A DNA stretch of 58,583 nucleotides from Gnetum montanum (GCA_015680685.1 MNCI01002245.1:33803-92385), one strand, 5' to 3'; shown: positions 32,901 to 45,320, counted from the first letter of the stretch. Notes: generated by a model from the sequence alone, not told the origin. Numbers and translations are program-made.

Positions 32901-34560
32901 TTTGTGATTATAGCTTCACCTTGTGTTGAGGCCTAGTAGATGTAATGAAGGTCAAACTTAGCTATTATGGCTTTCCAACAGGCTATATGATTACTTGCAT
33001 AGATATTTGTCATGATGACTCTAAGCACGTTAACTTTGCAAATCACATTAACCTAGCTCTTAAAGAGGTAGTGTCTCCACGTCTTCAATGAGAAGACTAG
33101 GGCTAGATAATACTTCTCTACTTTGATGTATCAGGTATCATAGGTTATCAATGCATGGCTGAGGTAGTATACAAGCAACCCTGCTCCATCATCTCACTTC
33201 TAATAGGGTAGAGAGGTGATGGATGCATTAGAGTTAGTAATATAGATATAAAAGGTCTTATTCTTTTACGATGGATAAGTTATCAGTAGTTGTACAAACT
33301 CTTGCTTAAGGTATTCAAAGGCTTCTTGGCATTGAGTGATACACTCATAGTGAAGTCCTTTCTTAAGTAAGTGTTGCATGGGTTGTAACTTATCCATAAG
33401 CCTAGTGATAAACTTATGGATAAATTGTAATCTACCTTGTAGCCCCTAAAGCTCCTTAAGGTTTTTTGGTGCTACCAAGTTGGATATGGTCTTAACCTTA
33501 TCAAGATTGATACATATTCCTACTTCAAATACTACAAAGCAAGGCATCTTACTAGTTTTGACACCAAAGACACACTTTTTGGAATTAAGCCTTAGCTCAT
33601 AATTGAGGAATCGTTTAAGCACAAGGTCAAGATCAGACCCATGGTTGTATGCCACTTTGGACTTAATGGCTATATCGTCTATGTAATCATTAAGAAAACT
33701 TGACATATAGTCACTAAAGATATACAACATGGCTCTTTAGTGGCTTACTCCTACATTATTTAGGACAAAGGGCATTATAGTGTAACAAAAGGTACCCCAA
33801 GGGGTCATGAAGGTTGTACTAAGTTGATGTTCTAGGTTAATCCTAATTTGGTTATATCCTGAGAACCCATCCATAAAGGATAATAAGGCATGTATAGCCA
33901 TAGTATCGATAATTTGATCAATATTAAGTAAAGGGAAATCATCTTTAATAGTTGCCTTATTTAGATCTTGGAAATTGATGCAAATGTGTATGTTCCTATT
34001 TTTCTTAGGAACTACCATGATGTTGAACACCCGTTCTATGTAATCAATAACTCTAATGAAATCATATTGGTATAGTTTTTTGATTTCATTACAAATTAAT
34101 AGGGCCAAATCAAGTCTAATCTTACGAACCTTTTACTTGATTGGTCTAATGTTAGGATCGAGTATGATGTTATGTTGAACTAAGTTTGGGTCAAGACCTG
34201 ACATATCTTTCTATGACTAGGTAAAGACCTTAATGTTGTCTTGGAGGACCTAGGTGATGCTTGCTTGTTGAGGTTTTAGTCAGAAACTTAGTTTTAGTAT
34301 TTTCTTCTTACCACTATGTGTCATGATAGGAACCTCGGCTAGAAAGTCTTTGTTAATGTCACCAGCCTTAAGGTCAAGGGTTTTGACTAAGTTTTTAGAC
34401 CAATATATAGGTTTCTCTATTGAGGATATATGGTCAACAAGACTTTAAGGTTGAAGATCTAGGTAATTAGGATCAATAAACCATTTAATATCATAGTGGG
34501 GCCCACTTAGGCTCAAAGGAAAAATAATTTGCTTCCAGGTATCCATATTTTAGTCTTTCA
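32901..34560 (-). pseudogene. RT and gypsy RNase H of element B
   Basis: Minus strand. The upstream segment contains VFT, DMSGLDPNLVQHNIILDPN and PIK (about 34140-34230). The RT motifs are MVVPKKNRNIHICINFQDLN, ATIKDDFPLLNIDQIID, FMDGFSGYNQI (first Asp), MTPWGTFCYTIMPFVLNN (33737-34108) and YIDDIAIKS (33446-33730, catalytic pair intact). Then come LNSKKCVFGVKT, KELQGLQGRLQFIHKFI and a gypsy RNase H remnant (about 32980-33300: YITNSNASITSLPY, AL.TYDT.YIKVEKYYLALV). A stop at about 33735 splits RT. It joins its protease (44775-45310) only if F is removed. Confidence 0.85.
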
Positions 34561-34570
34561 TGTCAACCAT

Positions 34571-35240
34571 AAGCACATTAAGTTGCACCTATGTAAAAAT
34601 GAGTAAATGATGCCAAGATGATAAAATATCTTAGAAACTCTACAAACACATGCTATTTCATGGTCAAACAAGGTGCAAACAAGATCAACAAAAACTTATA
34701 AGAGATAGGTAAAGGAAAATAAGATAGAAAAAATGCAAAAAAAATGTTAAATAAAGGTTAAAAAAGGTCAAAAAAAGTTGAAGCATAATGAAAGTATGAA
34801 AACTAAGGTCAAACATGGTTAACTAGGGTTACATTATTGTCAATTTAAGGCCTTGGCAAGCCATAGTTACATGGTGTCAAATGGTGATCAATCAACATCA
34901 ATTGAAGGCTAAAAAAGATCAACTAAGATCATAATGGAGACAATTAGGCATATATAGTGAGAATGAAGTGTAGTAGAAGTCAAATGAGGTTATCAATGTA
35001 AAGGAAGATTAAAACGAGTCAAAACACCATGAAACAAGGCCAAATCAATTGAGGTGTGAAATGTATGGTAAAACATGATCAATATTAATCAAAAAAGATT
35101 ATATCTTACTAGTTTTAGGTCTTAGTGGGCCATGGTAAGAGGTTAGAGAGTTGATGGGTGAGTTTGGGCACCTATGGAGGTTATTTTAAGGCTATTTTAG
35201 GTTAAAAACAAGGTTTTTCTAGGCACCCACACTAGATCCA
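34571..35240. other. Left part of F, no gene seen
   Basis: AT-rich, with many AAGGTCAA and TCAAAAAA words (34680-35090) and one copy of a TAGTTTTAGGTCTTAGTGGG segment (35110-35130). That segment resembles the tandem unit at 44280-44455. No domain on either strand. Confidence 0.4.
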
Positions 35241-37308
35241 CACTGGCTAGCATGGGTGGGGTGGATAGGATGAGTATGTTATTTTCTAGGTTTATTTTGA
35301 TCAATTTTGGACTCCTAAAGGCTTGTATGGTTAATGTAATAGGTTGGGGAAGAAGATTAGCTAGTTTTGGCATCAATTTGACTCTTTGGAAGTCACAAAT
35401 GAAGCCTGGAACTACCATCCCATGTTGAAGCAATAGTGGCCAACATGACCCAAATGTGGCTACAAAGGAAAACTAAATTTATTCCATCCAAGGATCAAAC
35501 TTGATGTTCTATGGACTTCCTAGGATAGCACAAGGTGACAATGGTCAAAATTCATCATTTTGAAGGTGAGAATTTGCAACAAAAGTAGGTTTTAAGGTCT
35601 TTCCCTTTAGAGCCATGTTAGTTAGCATGGATGGAGGGAACCTCAACATGGATAGTTTAGCTTTGGTGATTATAGGATTAAAATAGGATAGAATTATAGT
35701 TGAATACAAGTTTTTATGACTGTATGCTCCCACAATTGAGTTTTTAGGCCATTTGATGGGTGTTATGTGGGTAGAACCTTGTTGGGAATTCTACCCATGC
35801 TGGGGCCATGTTGGCTAACATGGCTTTAGTATCCCTTAGTGTGGATACATTTGCTTTTTGATTTTTGGTTAGTCCCAGAGGTAAGTTAACCAAGTTTTAA
35901 GGCTTCCAAGGTTACTACTAGTCATATTGGAGGTTTAGACTTGCAAATATCCATGTTTGATGGTCATTTGGGCTTTGGTAAAGTTATACCCTCCTTAGCC
36001 ACACTAGCCAACAATTTTCTAGAATGTGTGAGGGATTTGGATGAGCTTTTATGGTTGAAATGAGGTTAAATGGACAGCATTTTAAGGTCTTGATATCCTA
36101 GGTTTTACTAGGATAATTTTTAGGCTTTTGAGTGTGTCGATGTGCTGTCAAAACCAAGGCAAAAGCTTAGCCACATGAGGGCCATGTTGGTTAATGTGGC
36201 TCTAGCCTTTCTTAGTGTGGCTAAATTGGAATATTAATTTCTAGTAATTTATAGCATTGTATAGATCAAGTATTTGAGTTCCTAGGACTGCAGATATTGA
36301 TGGCTAAGATTTGGCACCAAAATTGATAGGTTTGAAGGCTTTTTGATAATTTTTTGTGGTCATCCCCATTTGAGTCATGTTGGCTAGCATGGATGGAAGG
36401 GGATGATAGAATTTTACCATTTTTAGCTTGTATTTTAGTGTTTTATGGTCTCTGGAGGCTTTGGAAGGGTCCTAGGATCAAGGTAGTATAACATGAGGTC
36501 AATTTGATGCACCTTTGAGCTCCTCATGGATTTTCTTTATGGCACCCATGCTGGCTAGTGTGGGTGAGACTATCTTAGTGTGGATGAATGGTTTTTGGCC
36601 AATTTTAATTAATTTTTTCTTGATTTATGATCATTTAAGACTTTGGGAAGGTTCCAAGGTCATAGGGGTTGGGCCATTTTAGTGTGTCAATTGGTTTTTA
36701 TAGGCTATCCCAGGGCATCCATGCTAGACCCACACTAGCCAACTTGGGTGAGGGATTCCTTAGCATGGGTGAGGTGTTCAATATGAATTTTGATTTGTAT
36801 TTGGTCAATTTCTGGATACTAGAGACTACAAAGAGATGTTAAGGTCATAATATGTCAACTAGGATGTTAATTTTTGTATTTTGAGGTTACATCCCCTTCA
36901 ACCACACTAGGGTCACATTGGCTAGCATGGATGAGGTGGCCCCTAGTATGAATCCACTAACATCCATGGTTGTTAATACTTTTAATTAGTTTTGGAAAGG
37001 TTTTAGAGCTTCCAATGGCTTCTAATGAGCTTTTAGGCTTTATTAGTCCATTTTGAGGTAGAATTAAGGTTTGGTTGATACTTGTGGATATTATGCCCCC
37101 TTAAGCAATGCTGGCCAACATGGGTGGACCCTTGCCTAGAATTGTTACCCAAAGTGGTGAGTGTCATGAAGGGTTCTAGACTCTCTCAAGGCTTGGTTTT
37201 CACTATTGTCAACATCCGACCACTAAATTTGGCATGGGCTTCTTGGTCTTCATTGTGTTGGGCATGGGATGTTAGGACCAACACTAGATCCATGCTGACC
37301 AGCATGGG
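35241..37308. repeat. Diverged ~186-bp tandem array with hairpin cores
   Basis: A core resembling CCATGCTGGCTAGCATGG recurs twelve times at near-regular spacing: starts near 35241, 35434, 35612, 35806, 36001, 36181, 36376, 36546, 36733, 36913, 37107 and 37290 (intervals 170-195). The core is an imperfect palindrome; the 35806-35823 copy, CCATGTTGGCTAACATGG, has perfect 7-base arms. Between cores, weaker shared words recur (TTAGTGTGG, TTTTGGTCAATTTT, AAGGTC, AGGCTT). Units are highly diverged from one another. Confidence 0.75.
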
Positions 37309-40300
37309 TGAGGAAGGTTTCAAGTTATAGAATGTTGTTATGGGCTTCAAGGAGGTTAAACTCTAGTTTAGATGGGTTTTAAAGCCTTAAAACCCCATTG
37401 CTTGGAAGGTCCCTAGAGGGGCTCACCCAAATTCAAATTTTGATTTTGTTTTGAAACTCCTACCATCCCAACATTGTTAGAAATTGTCCTCATTTGAACT
37501 ATTAGTGCACCATGAGTTTCAATGCATGAATTTGATACTGGAGGTTTAGCATGGGGCGCCTAGGTTGAAGATTGGTTTTTATTGTTATTTTGTCAAAAAT
37601 CACTTGTACAAACCATTTCATCACTTGCAATGCACTAGTTTAGAGCTTTGTCATAAATTTGAAGCATAAATCCCATCACTCCAATGTTTCTTGGCATGTT
37701 TCATCCAAAATTAGTGTTACCACTAAGATTTTGAAGGTTTCTAGAGGTTTTTTAAGGTTTTTCCACACTACCGCCCATCATCATGAAGAGCAAGGCCAAC
37801 ACTAGCAAGAACCCCATCCTGGGGAATGTTCACATAGTAGCCAAGGACCTCTTCCATCTTTTATGGCCCTTGATTGGGCAAGGATATACTACCATCACCC
37901 CCATGTGTACTATTCTTGGCCATTTTATGTGTGTGTGTGTGTGTGTTTTTTTTTTTTTTTGGTAGTTTTCTTATTAGAACCTAGGCATTTTCTTAGATCA
38001 AGGATGATATGCTAATTAAAATAAAGTTTTGAAAAAATCCTACACTATTTTTGGGTGGGGTTTATGTGATTTTGGTGTTTCTTTGACATTTAGATTTGGT
38101 TTTGTAAGGTTATAAATTTTTTTTTAGTTAATTTCATGCATTTTTGTTGTTGTTTTTTAAAAAAAAGCAAAACCACTTTGTATTTTTTATTAAGAAAACG
38201 GTTAGGAATTCTTAATTTTTGAGGCCATAGGGTTATGATATGCTATTAAATGGTTAAAATGGTGATTGAACCACTAGTTTTTTTCTCCAGTTAATTTTTC
38301 ATGAATTTTTCTATTAGCCAACTCATAGTGGCTTTTGGGTTTTACGTTATTTTTTATGGTAGATTTGTAATTTTTTTTAAAAAAATGGCTAAGTATTTTG
38401 GGTTTTTGAAGTTATAGGTTTTTAGTTTATGATTTAGGTTTCAAATGGCTATGTAATGATGTAATTTAGACTTACAATTAATTCTAGGAGAATGTTTTCA
38501 GGTGTAGGTGTAATTCCATGCCATTTTTCAATTTTTATGTCATTTCATGAATTTTTTCTACAAAAAAAATACGAATTTTGATGTTCCAAGTTGTGAGTTT
38601 GTACTTCTAGATTTAAGATATAAAAAGGTTCTAGAATCACTAAATTTGAGTTTGTGGTTGATTTTTTATGATTTTTTCAGTAAGGTTATGTGAAATAAGC
38701 TTTTTGGCTTTGGTAGTTTTACCCTTGTGAAGATGGGCAACGTTTGCACATTGGATGATTTTTCATATGAACATCCCATATTGTTGGGAATACTTGCGTG
38801 CGTTGAGGATGGTTTAGAACTAGTTTCATTGATGTTAAAAAAATTTTGATATTTTTTACCAATTATTTCCTATGGTCGTTTCTCCGGTTTTGATGTGGTT
38901 ATGTGAATTTTGGCTAAATTTGGTTAAATTTTTGCATAGTGTTATAGATTTTTTAGGCTTAGGATTATAGAATAGATATTTTTGTGTTTTAATTATCATG
39001 TTCAAGGTTTTCTTAGTCTATTTTGACATTGATTTTAAATTTTTGGAGAATTTTGAACTAACATTCCTAGAGTTTTTACTATGGCTAGTTTATGCTAGTT
39101 TCACTATTAACTAGGATGTTTAGCAAAATTCTTGTGGAATTCAAATTTGTGTGTGGTTGTTGTTTTACTTAGATTTTTTTTATGGTTGTTCCTAGTTTTT
39201 TTTTTCATTTTAAGTGTTGTGAATGTGGTTTTAACTATGTGTGTTGTTGTTTCCATGTAGGGCCTTAAGTCCATTTTGGTGGTGGTTCAGTTGGTGGGGA
39301 TACATTGCTGTATCAACTTACCCAAGTCCAACATCCCACCTATGAATATGGTTTTGAAGTGGGGTTCCTTGTGCTATGAAACTTCAATGTAATGATGTGG
39401 TCACACTTGTTTTCTTACACGACCAAGACCATTTTGGAGATCCTACTACATCAATCTTCCAATCTGATCATCAAGTTTATAATGGATAATCCCAAAACCT
39501 ACATAGAAGGGGAAGTGTTGGATAGTAATGCTACTAGGAGAAATTTCTAGCTATCCTAAATTTGGAACATGCTAGAGTTCTCTTAGTACAATGTTGACAA
39601 CACTCTGATGGTGGCTCAGTGAGGCCACACACTACTCCAAAATCCTATAGCAGAATGTACCATTTGGAAGGGTAAGTGTATTTGTTAAAAAATTTTCATA
39701 TTTTGGTTTACCTATTTTAACTTAGCCTTTTAGTTTCTAAATATCTTACAGGTACAGGGTTAGTGACCAACATTTGATAAAAAATGATCAAACTTTAATG
39801 TTGGCTTAGACCATAGTGGGTATTTACCAAAATCCCAATAATAAGGACTATCGTGATCAATCAACTAAATCATGATTTTGATAAGTACACTAACATCTTC
39901 ACTCTAGCATTTTAGAGGTGCTTAGCCACTAAGATAGCTCATAGCTGGTGGATGTCTCCTAATCACATTGTAGAAGAAGGCACCATTGCTAGGTCCTCCA
40001 CATAACCCTCATCCAATAGGAAGAAGAAATGTAGGAAGTTTTTGTTTTATTTGTTTTGTTAAGTTATACTAACATTTTCATGGCTACATGACTCTAGGAT
40101 ATTTTGGTTTTAAGTGTTTTCATGGTTTTAATTTGTATGGTTTTAGTTGATTATTCTTATCACATTTTGGTTTCATGTGATGTGTCTATGCCTAAGCTTA
40201 TTGATCATTTTTCATTATCTTATAGGGGCTTCCACCACTTCTAGCATCACCTTGGTTGTTTTAGAACACTCTAAGTAGACTTTCATCTTGAAATATAGTG

Positions 40301-42504
40301 AGATGGAATTGGCATAGTGTTGGTTGACTGAAAGGGCACCTAGAAGCATTAAAATAAACATTGCTCATGCATGTTTACTTGATATTTTTATGGCACCTAG
40401 CCTAATCATCCTCACTAATAAGATGGTGAACATCATTGACTCCTTTGACCAAGGAGCCAAGAACTTCACCACTAAGGTTCATGATGTGATGATCATCTTG
40501 ACCATCAATGAGGCCACCTTCTATGACCTCTTTAGTACTTCCTTTGAAGGGATGAAAGTTGCCACCAAACCAACAAAGGAGGTAGGCCATTGAGAGGAGG
40601 TGGAATCATGGTTAGGTGCTCATCATGGACATTTTGAGTTAGCCCTAGAGGATTCTAGGTACTAGAAGCAAGGGAGTCCTATCCCTTATTTAAATACAAT
40701 GCCTTTCTAAAGTTGCTATCACAAAATAAGGTTATTGGCATTGCCTTAGCATGGACCATGATGAAGGTCCTTACTAAAGGTGCTTAGTTTAACTAGGCTT
40801 CTCAGTTTTCCTCTGGGCTATACGAGGAAATCTTCCAACTCCAAGAGGATCTTACATCAATATTCCACATGTACTATGCATCCTTTGTATCATATTTGAG
40901 GAGATTCATGGAGTTTTTGGTGGTGAAGATGGATCAGAAATGGATGAGCCAAGAGCCATCCCAACTCTCTAAGCCTTGGATAAAGCATATTTATCCAATC
41001 ATGTAGGCCTAGAACCCACCATAGGATGTTGGGGAATCACTGTATATCACCACTAAAGAACTTAGTGGTAGGTCTTATGCTTCCCCAAAAAATATGGGGA
41101 TGGAGCCTCATGTTAAGTAGGCTAAAACTTAGAGGACCAAGGAGTTTCATGCTAAATCTAATGAGGAAGCTAGAGCAAAGTTAAAGTGGCCCATGATTGA
41201 GGAAGTAGCACTGCCCACCAAGCAACCTTTCAAGAGAATGTTTACACTTAAGCTTGGCTAATTACATTAAGCAGTTACAAGTACATTTTTAATTTTTTTT
41301 TATGCTTAATTTATTTTATGTTTTAAGGTTTCAAGGTTATCATTTTGTCTTAAGTGAAATATGTTAAGTGGTTTTAATGTTTTACATTTATTATTCTTGT
41401 AGATAAGTAACAAGAATTGGTGGCCCAAGCTACAATAGCCTAGGTGGAGTAGAAGCATCTGGAGAAGATGTTCCTATAGCAACATGAGGATGAGGGGTTG
41501 GCCAATGTTGCATTAGATGACCTAGACACCATGTTTGGTCAACCATTACTAGGGAAAGCCCCAATCATCATCCTAAATGAGGAACCAAGTATGAATACAC
41601 TTTTGTGTCTTTTGTTCTAAGTTATTATTTTATGTTTAGCTTTTTTTCTAATCATTCATTTATTGCTATACCTATTGTAGCTACTGAGTCCCAAGTAGAT
41701 GCCTTTACTTCTACATTTCACATAAAACCATGGGTAGAGGTTCCAGATAAGGTGGAGTTCATGCATGGAGTAGCTAAAGATATAATCGATCAATTGCAAC
41801 AAGTTGCTCCCGAAATTGGTAAGAACTTTAATTTTCTTTTTTCTTTAATTTTTCTATATAGTGTTATATAGGTATATTGATCACATGTTATGCTTATGTT
41901 CATTCTTTTTGTATATTGTGCTTATTTTTATATTTCATGATTATGTTTCTTGTAGTGCCTATGCTTGAGTGGAACTTCAACTGTGACTTGAAGAGAGAAT
42001 CCTTTCCTACTCTTCCTTTTGAAGTGGAAAATGATCCATGAAAGTTGTATGAAAGTGCAATTGACATTGGAATTTCATGCACAAAAACCTCGTATAAGTT
42101 GTTGTTGACCTTTTGGTATGTCAAAATCTTAAGGAAAATGGAGAATAAAGGATGTTTGTTGTGGATGTCATATTTATAGAACAACAACAAGAACTCCACA
42201 TTATGGACAAGGACTAAAGGAAGAATGGCTATCAAAGTAAAATAATTCATAGGCAAAATGAGAGCATGGACAAGTACGAAGACTTCAAGCTAAATGAAGA
42301 TGCTCTAGGGATTGAAAGGAAGCCAAATGTGTCTATTTGTGTTGATTTTTTTTATGGATGATTCTTAAATGTTTTAGCATGTTTTGGAGTGTTTTTGGCT
42401 AATTTTGATGAGTCTAGGAGGTTATAGAGTCTATGGGGAATTTTTAAAAGGCATTTAGAGACTCCTAGCATCAAAATGAGTAGTTTTATTTTCAACACAT
42501 GTAG

Positions 42505-42728
42505 AGAAGATGTCTCCCAAAAATAGGAGATGTCTCCTATCAAAAGAAGATGTCTCCCAGATGCAGAAGATGTCTTGGCCAAAGTGGAGGTCACCTAGAG
42601 AAGACATCTCCAAAAAACAAGAGACATATCCTTTCAAGAGAAGACATATCTATTTTAAAATAGACATCTCCCAAGAGTTAAATTCATTTTTAGAGAGACA
42701 TCCCAATCTCAAAAGAGATGTCTTCACT
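42505..42728. repeat. Cluster of GAGATGTCTC / GAGACATCTC words
   Basis: About ten copies of AGATGTCTC or its reverse complement (GAGACATCT), with one- or two-base variants, lie within 225 bases, roughly the first half in one orientation and the second half mostly in the other. The short frame at 42510-42737 is a translation of the repeats (KEDVSQ, KRRHIY, KRDVF). Confidence 0.8.
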
Positions 42729-43082
42729 AACTGTTAGATAGCCATTACATGAATTCCAAGGTATTTCCAAAAACTCCAAGGCTATAAGAAGACGTTATTC
42801 TCTTGGAAAAGAATATAGCACTATTCATATTTAAGTTCTTAATTATCTATTCTCTAAAATTGTAATTTTCCCTTTATTTAACTATCATTTTTTTGTAGCA
42901 TTACTTATTGTATTGAAGTGAGCTTCAATTACAAGGACTTCGTAAAGTCAGTTACATTCTTTCCTTATGTATATTTTTTCTTCTTGTTGCTCTGCGGGGT
43001 TGATGTGCATCTTGCAGAAAGGTGTCATTATTAAACTTGTTGAAATCCTATGGAATCAAGTGTTTGTCTAGTGTCAAAACGC

Positions 43083-43360
43083 TATAGAGTGGAGCTCAAT
43101 TTTGTAAAGGCTATCGGATCCTTTAAACCACATTTTGAGCTTGTTGGGACCTTCCCAGGTTGAGTGGTTACACAATGATGACACACTCTAGAGCAAAGCT
43201 CAGATCTTGTGTAGGGTATGGTCCACTTCAAACCATATTTTAAGCTTTTTGGGACCTTGTAGGATTGAGAGATTTTGTAGTGAAAAAAGTCTCCATGGTA
43301 GAGCTCAAATCTTATAAAGGTTATGGTGTTTTCTAAACCACATTTTTGAAGAAACAAAGT
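43083..43360 (+). repeat. Three ~110-bp tandem units
   Basis: Three diverged units start near 43086, 43191 and 43300. Each contains AGAGC…AGCTCA followed by CTT(G/A)TAAAGG-like sequence, then TTTAAACCACATTTT and (in the first two) GGGACCTT. The minus-strand reading frame at 43082-43357 is a by-product of this array. Confidence 0.7.
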
Positions 43361-44279
43361 CTAGTGGTGGCATGAATTCTACCCTTCGAGTGTGGATGTA
43401 CCCAAGTTGGAGAACCACGTAAAATTTGGTGTGTTCAGATAGTTGGTGAAATTTTATTTTGGTGAACTTATTCAATGGTCAAATGAATTCCTACGGGAGC
43501 AAGTTGTGGCCTTAAATGAGGAGACTAAGAGGCAGGCTTAGGTTAGCCTTAGGTAAGGTGTCTATTGTCATGGTATCATAGGAGCTGCCTACATGGATAA
43601 AGATTGATGAGAGTAACATCCTCATGGGTGTTAATCTTGGAGATGTGGACTAGGCCTACATGAAAAAAGATCAAAGCCTCCATCATTTGGAGTTTGGACT
43701 TTAGAATCTTTCCCCAAAGTATGTCATGTAAGAGTCCCATTAGGTTTGTTTTGCTATATGATTTTATCATGTTTTACTTTGTTTAAGTTAACAGCTTAGT
43801 TTTATAATGTGTTGATTACTATTTGGTCTTTTCTTATTATGCTACAAGAACTAGGAAATATCGATAGCCCCAGTGGTGAGGGTGGAAATGATCCTCAACC
43901 TCCTCCAGATGCCTCCTAGCTCCACCAACTATCTATTTTCAATTATTCTATTGATCACATTTTATTTTAATGTCATTATGGCTAGTGTTAGCAAATGATT
44001 TAGTTTATGGATAGCTTAATTGTTTTATGGTCTATTGTTTAGACATTTTCCACATCATGTGGCTATGGTTGTTATGTTTGAGATAGATTAATTATTATTT
44101 TTAAGGTTCAATTTTGGTTATATCATTTTAGCATTATGGTTTTATTCATATTACATGGTTTATGTTGTGATTATAGTATAAGGACACATTGGCTAACTGA
44201 CACAATTATAATGTAATAAAAATGTAAAACTAGCTAGGAAATAAGGTTGTAAACTAAAACAAAAATAAGGTATGATGAC

Positions 44280-44455
44280 ATGCTAGTTTTAGGCCATGGT
44301 GGGCCACACATTTTACCAGTTTTAGATCATGGTGGGCCATGCCATGTTTGCTAGTTTAAGGCTATGGTAGACCATACGTTGTTTCCCAGTTTAAGGCCAT
44401 AGTGGGCTATAGGATATTGGTAGTTTTAGACCATAGTGGGCCCTAAGGAAAATAT
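44280..44455 (+). repeat. Tandem units with CTAGTTTTAGGCCATGGTGG
   Basis: Four or five units of about 40 bases carrying variants of TAGTTTTAGGCCATGGTGGG. A single related copy lies at the other end of F (35110-35130), the only sequence I found shared by both ends of F. Confidence 0.7.
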
Positions 44456-44774
44456 TTTTTGTCTATTTCGTATTTTAATTTTTTTATAAATTTCTTAGAT
44501 TTAAAGTTTTTATAACATTTTTATATTTAACATGATAAAAAAGAGAATTATTTAAAAGTAAAAATGCAAACAACCATATATTTAGGCTAAATGCAAATTT
44601 AATTTTAGCATAAAGTAAAACAAAATGGTGCTTACAGGTAACATGTAAACTAGGCTAAAAGGCTATAAGTATATACGACTACATGGTCATAGGTGCATAG
44701 GGCAAGAAAATAAATGGTACACATCAATTGTGCAAATGTTTCCTAATCTTTGAGAGATTAGGAAATGTATACTT

Positions 44775-45320
44775 TTTTTTGACAAGCCTATGGGAGCTTT
44801 CCTCATAGTGTATTCCTAGATCCATCAGCATTAGTTTTGGCCTCTTCTACTCCATAGAGCTTCTTGACTTTATGGCTACCAGTAGGAGTTTTTTCCTAAA
44901 GCTCCACTTTAGATTCCCATTCTATTCTAACATTGTTAACTAGTAGGGAAATCATGTTATCAACATGGATGATTATTTTACCTCCCTCATAAGGTAGGTG
45001 AATTTCTTGATGGATGGATGATGATACAAGTCATAGTTAGGCTAGCCAAGGCATCCCCAAGATAAGGTGGAACCTTGGTGTTTTCTCCACCACCAAGAAT
45101 TTTTCCATTATGGGGAATTATTCCTTTGATACAAAGTCTAAAGAAATAGAGCCTTTTATAGCAATCCATGATCCATTAAAGGATTTGAGATCGAAAGTTG
45201 ACATATGTTGTATGTGTTCTGTTAGGCGTAAATGCTTAATGATGATGTAGGGTATCACATTTGTTGCTACTCCATTGTCTACATGCAATCTATGAACCTT
45301 TTATCATCCTATCCTTATTG
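44775..45320 (-). pseudogene. Protease of element B
   Basis: Minus-strand aspartic protease. The active-site segment reads LHVDNGVATNVIPYIIIKHL (about 45220-45290), a decayed form of the family's VDGGSAxNIxP, with Asp retained but Gly replaced by Asn. After it come FLVVEKTPRFHLILGMPWL (about 45045-45105), equivalent to the TPxSFNLILGRPWLH end of Tat proteases, and a YEGGKIIIHVDNMISLLVNN tail. The coding sequence stops making sense near 44770, where F begins. Confidence 0.8.

Larger units (their letters stand above)
42360..43450 (+). mobile_element. LTR-like segment, possibly a solo Ty1/copia-type LTR
   Basis: Downstream of a repeat-rich U3-like part (42505-42725) are CTATAAGAAG (about 42782) as a weak TATA box, long T-rich stretches, and the segment GTGGATGTACCC…GAACCACGTAAA (43390-43425). 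The last resembles the GTGGATGTAGGC…GAACCACGTAAA motif of many plant Ty1/copia LTRs. Clear TG/CA edges and a primer site were not found, so borders are approximate and the call is tentative. Confidence 0.35.
37783..43919 (+). pseudogene. Spliced plus-strand gene or pseudogene inside F, unknown product
   Basis: Protein-like stretches alternate with short T-rich segments that start GT and end AG, as in plant introns. Likely introns are 39672-39751, 40031-40225, 41281-41402, 41589-41680 and 41819-41955, with a final acceptor at 43847-43848. A possible first exon starts at ATG 37783 (MKSKANTSKNPILGNVHIVA), with a long intron to about 39259. Exon content includes YIEGEVLDSNATRRNF, AHSWWMSPNHIVEEGTIARS, FDQGAKNFTTKVHDVMIILT (40324-40593) and HIKPWVEVPDKVEFMHGVAK (41681-41818). 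The last exon reads LGNIDSPSGEGGNDPQPPP before a stop at 43917-43919. Several in-frame stops suggest a pseudogene. I do not recognise the family; a plant-mobile-domain-type or Tat-associated extra ORF is possible but unproven. It is antisense to B. Confidence 0.5.
34570..44770. mobile_element. Insertion F inside element B, ~10 kb, type unknown
   Basis: Protease of B ends near 44775 and the RT-proximal sequence begins near 34560; the intervening ~10.2 kb is unrelated to either. It contains a ~186-bp tandem array (35241-37308), a T-rich plus-strand region with an apparently spliced gene (37783-43919), an LTR-like segment (~42360-43450) and a small tandem array (44280-44455). I did not find matching terminal repeats at its ends, so its class and exact borders are unknown. 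It could be an unrelated transposon, a captured host segment, or a composite. Confidence 0.5.

Noticed and set aside
37926-37957. GT repeat followed by a T run as a retroposon poly(A) tail
   Set aside because: It lies at the start of a long T-rich intron-like region; no LINE or SINE body adjoins it on the opposite strand.
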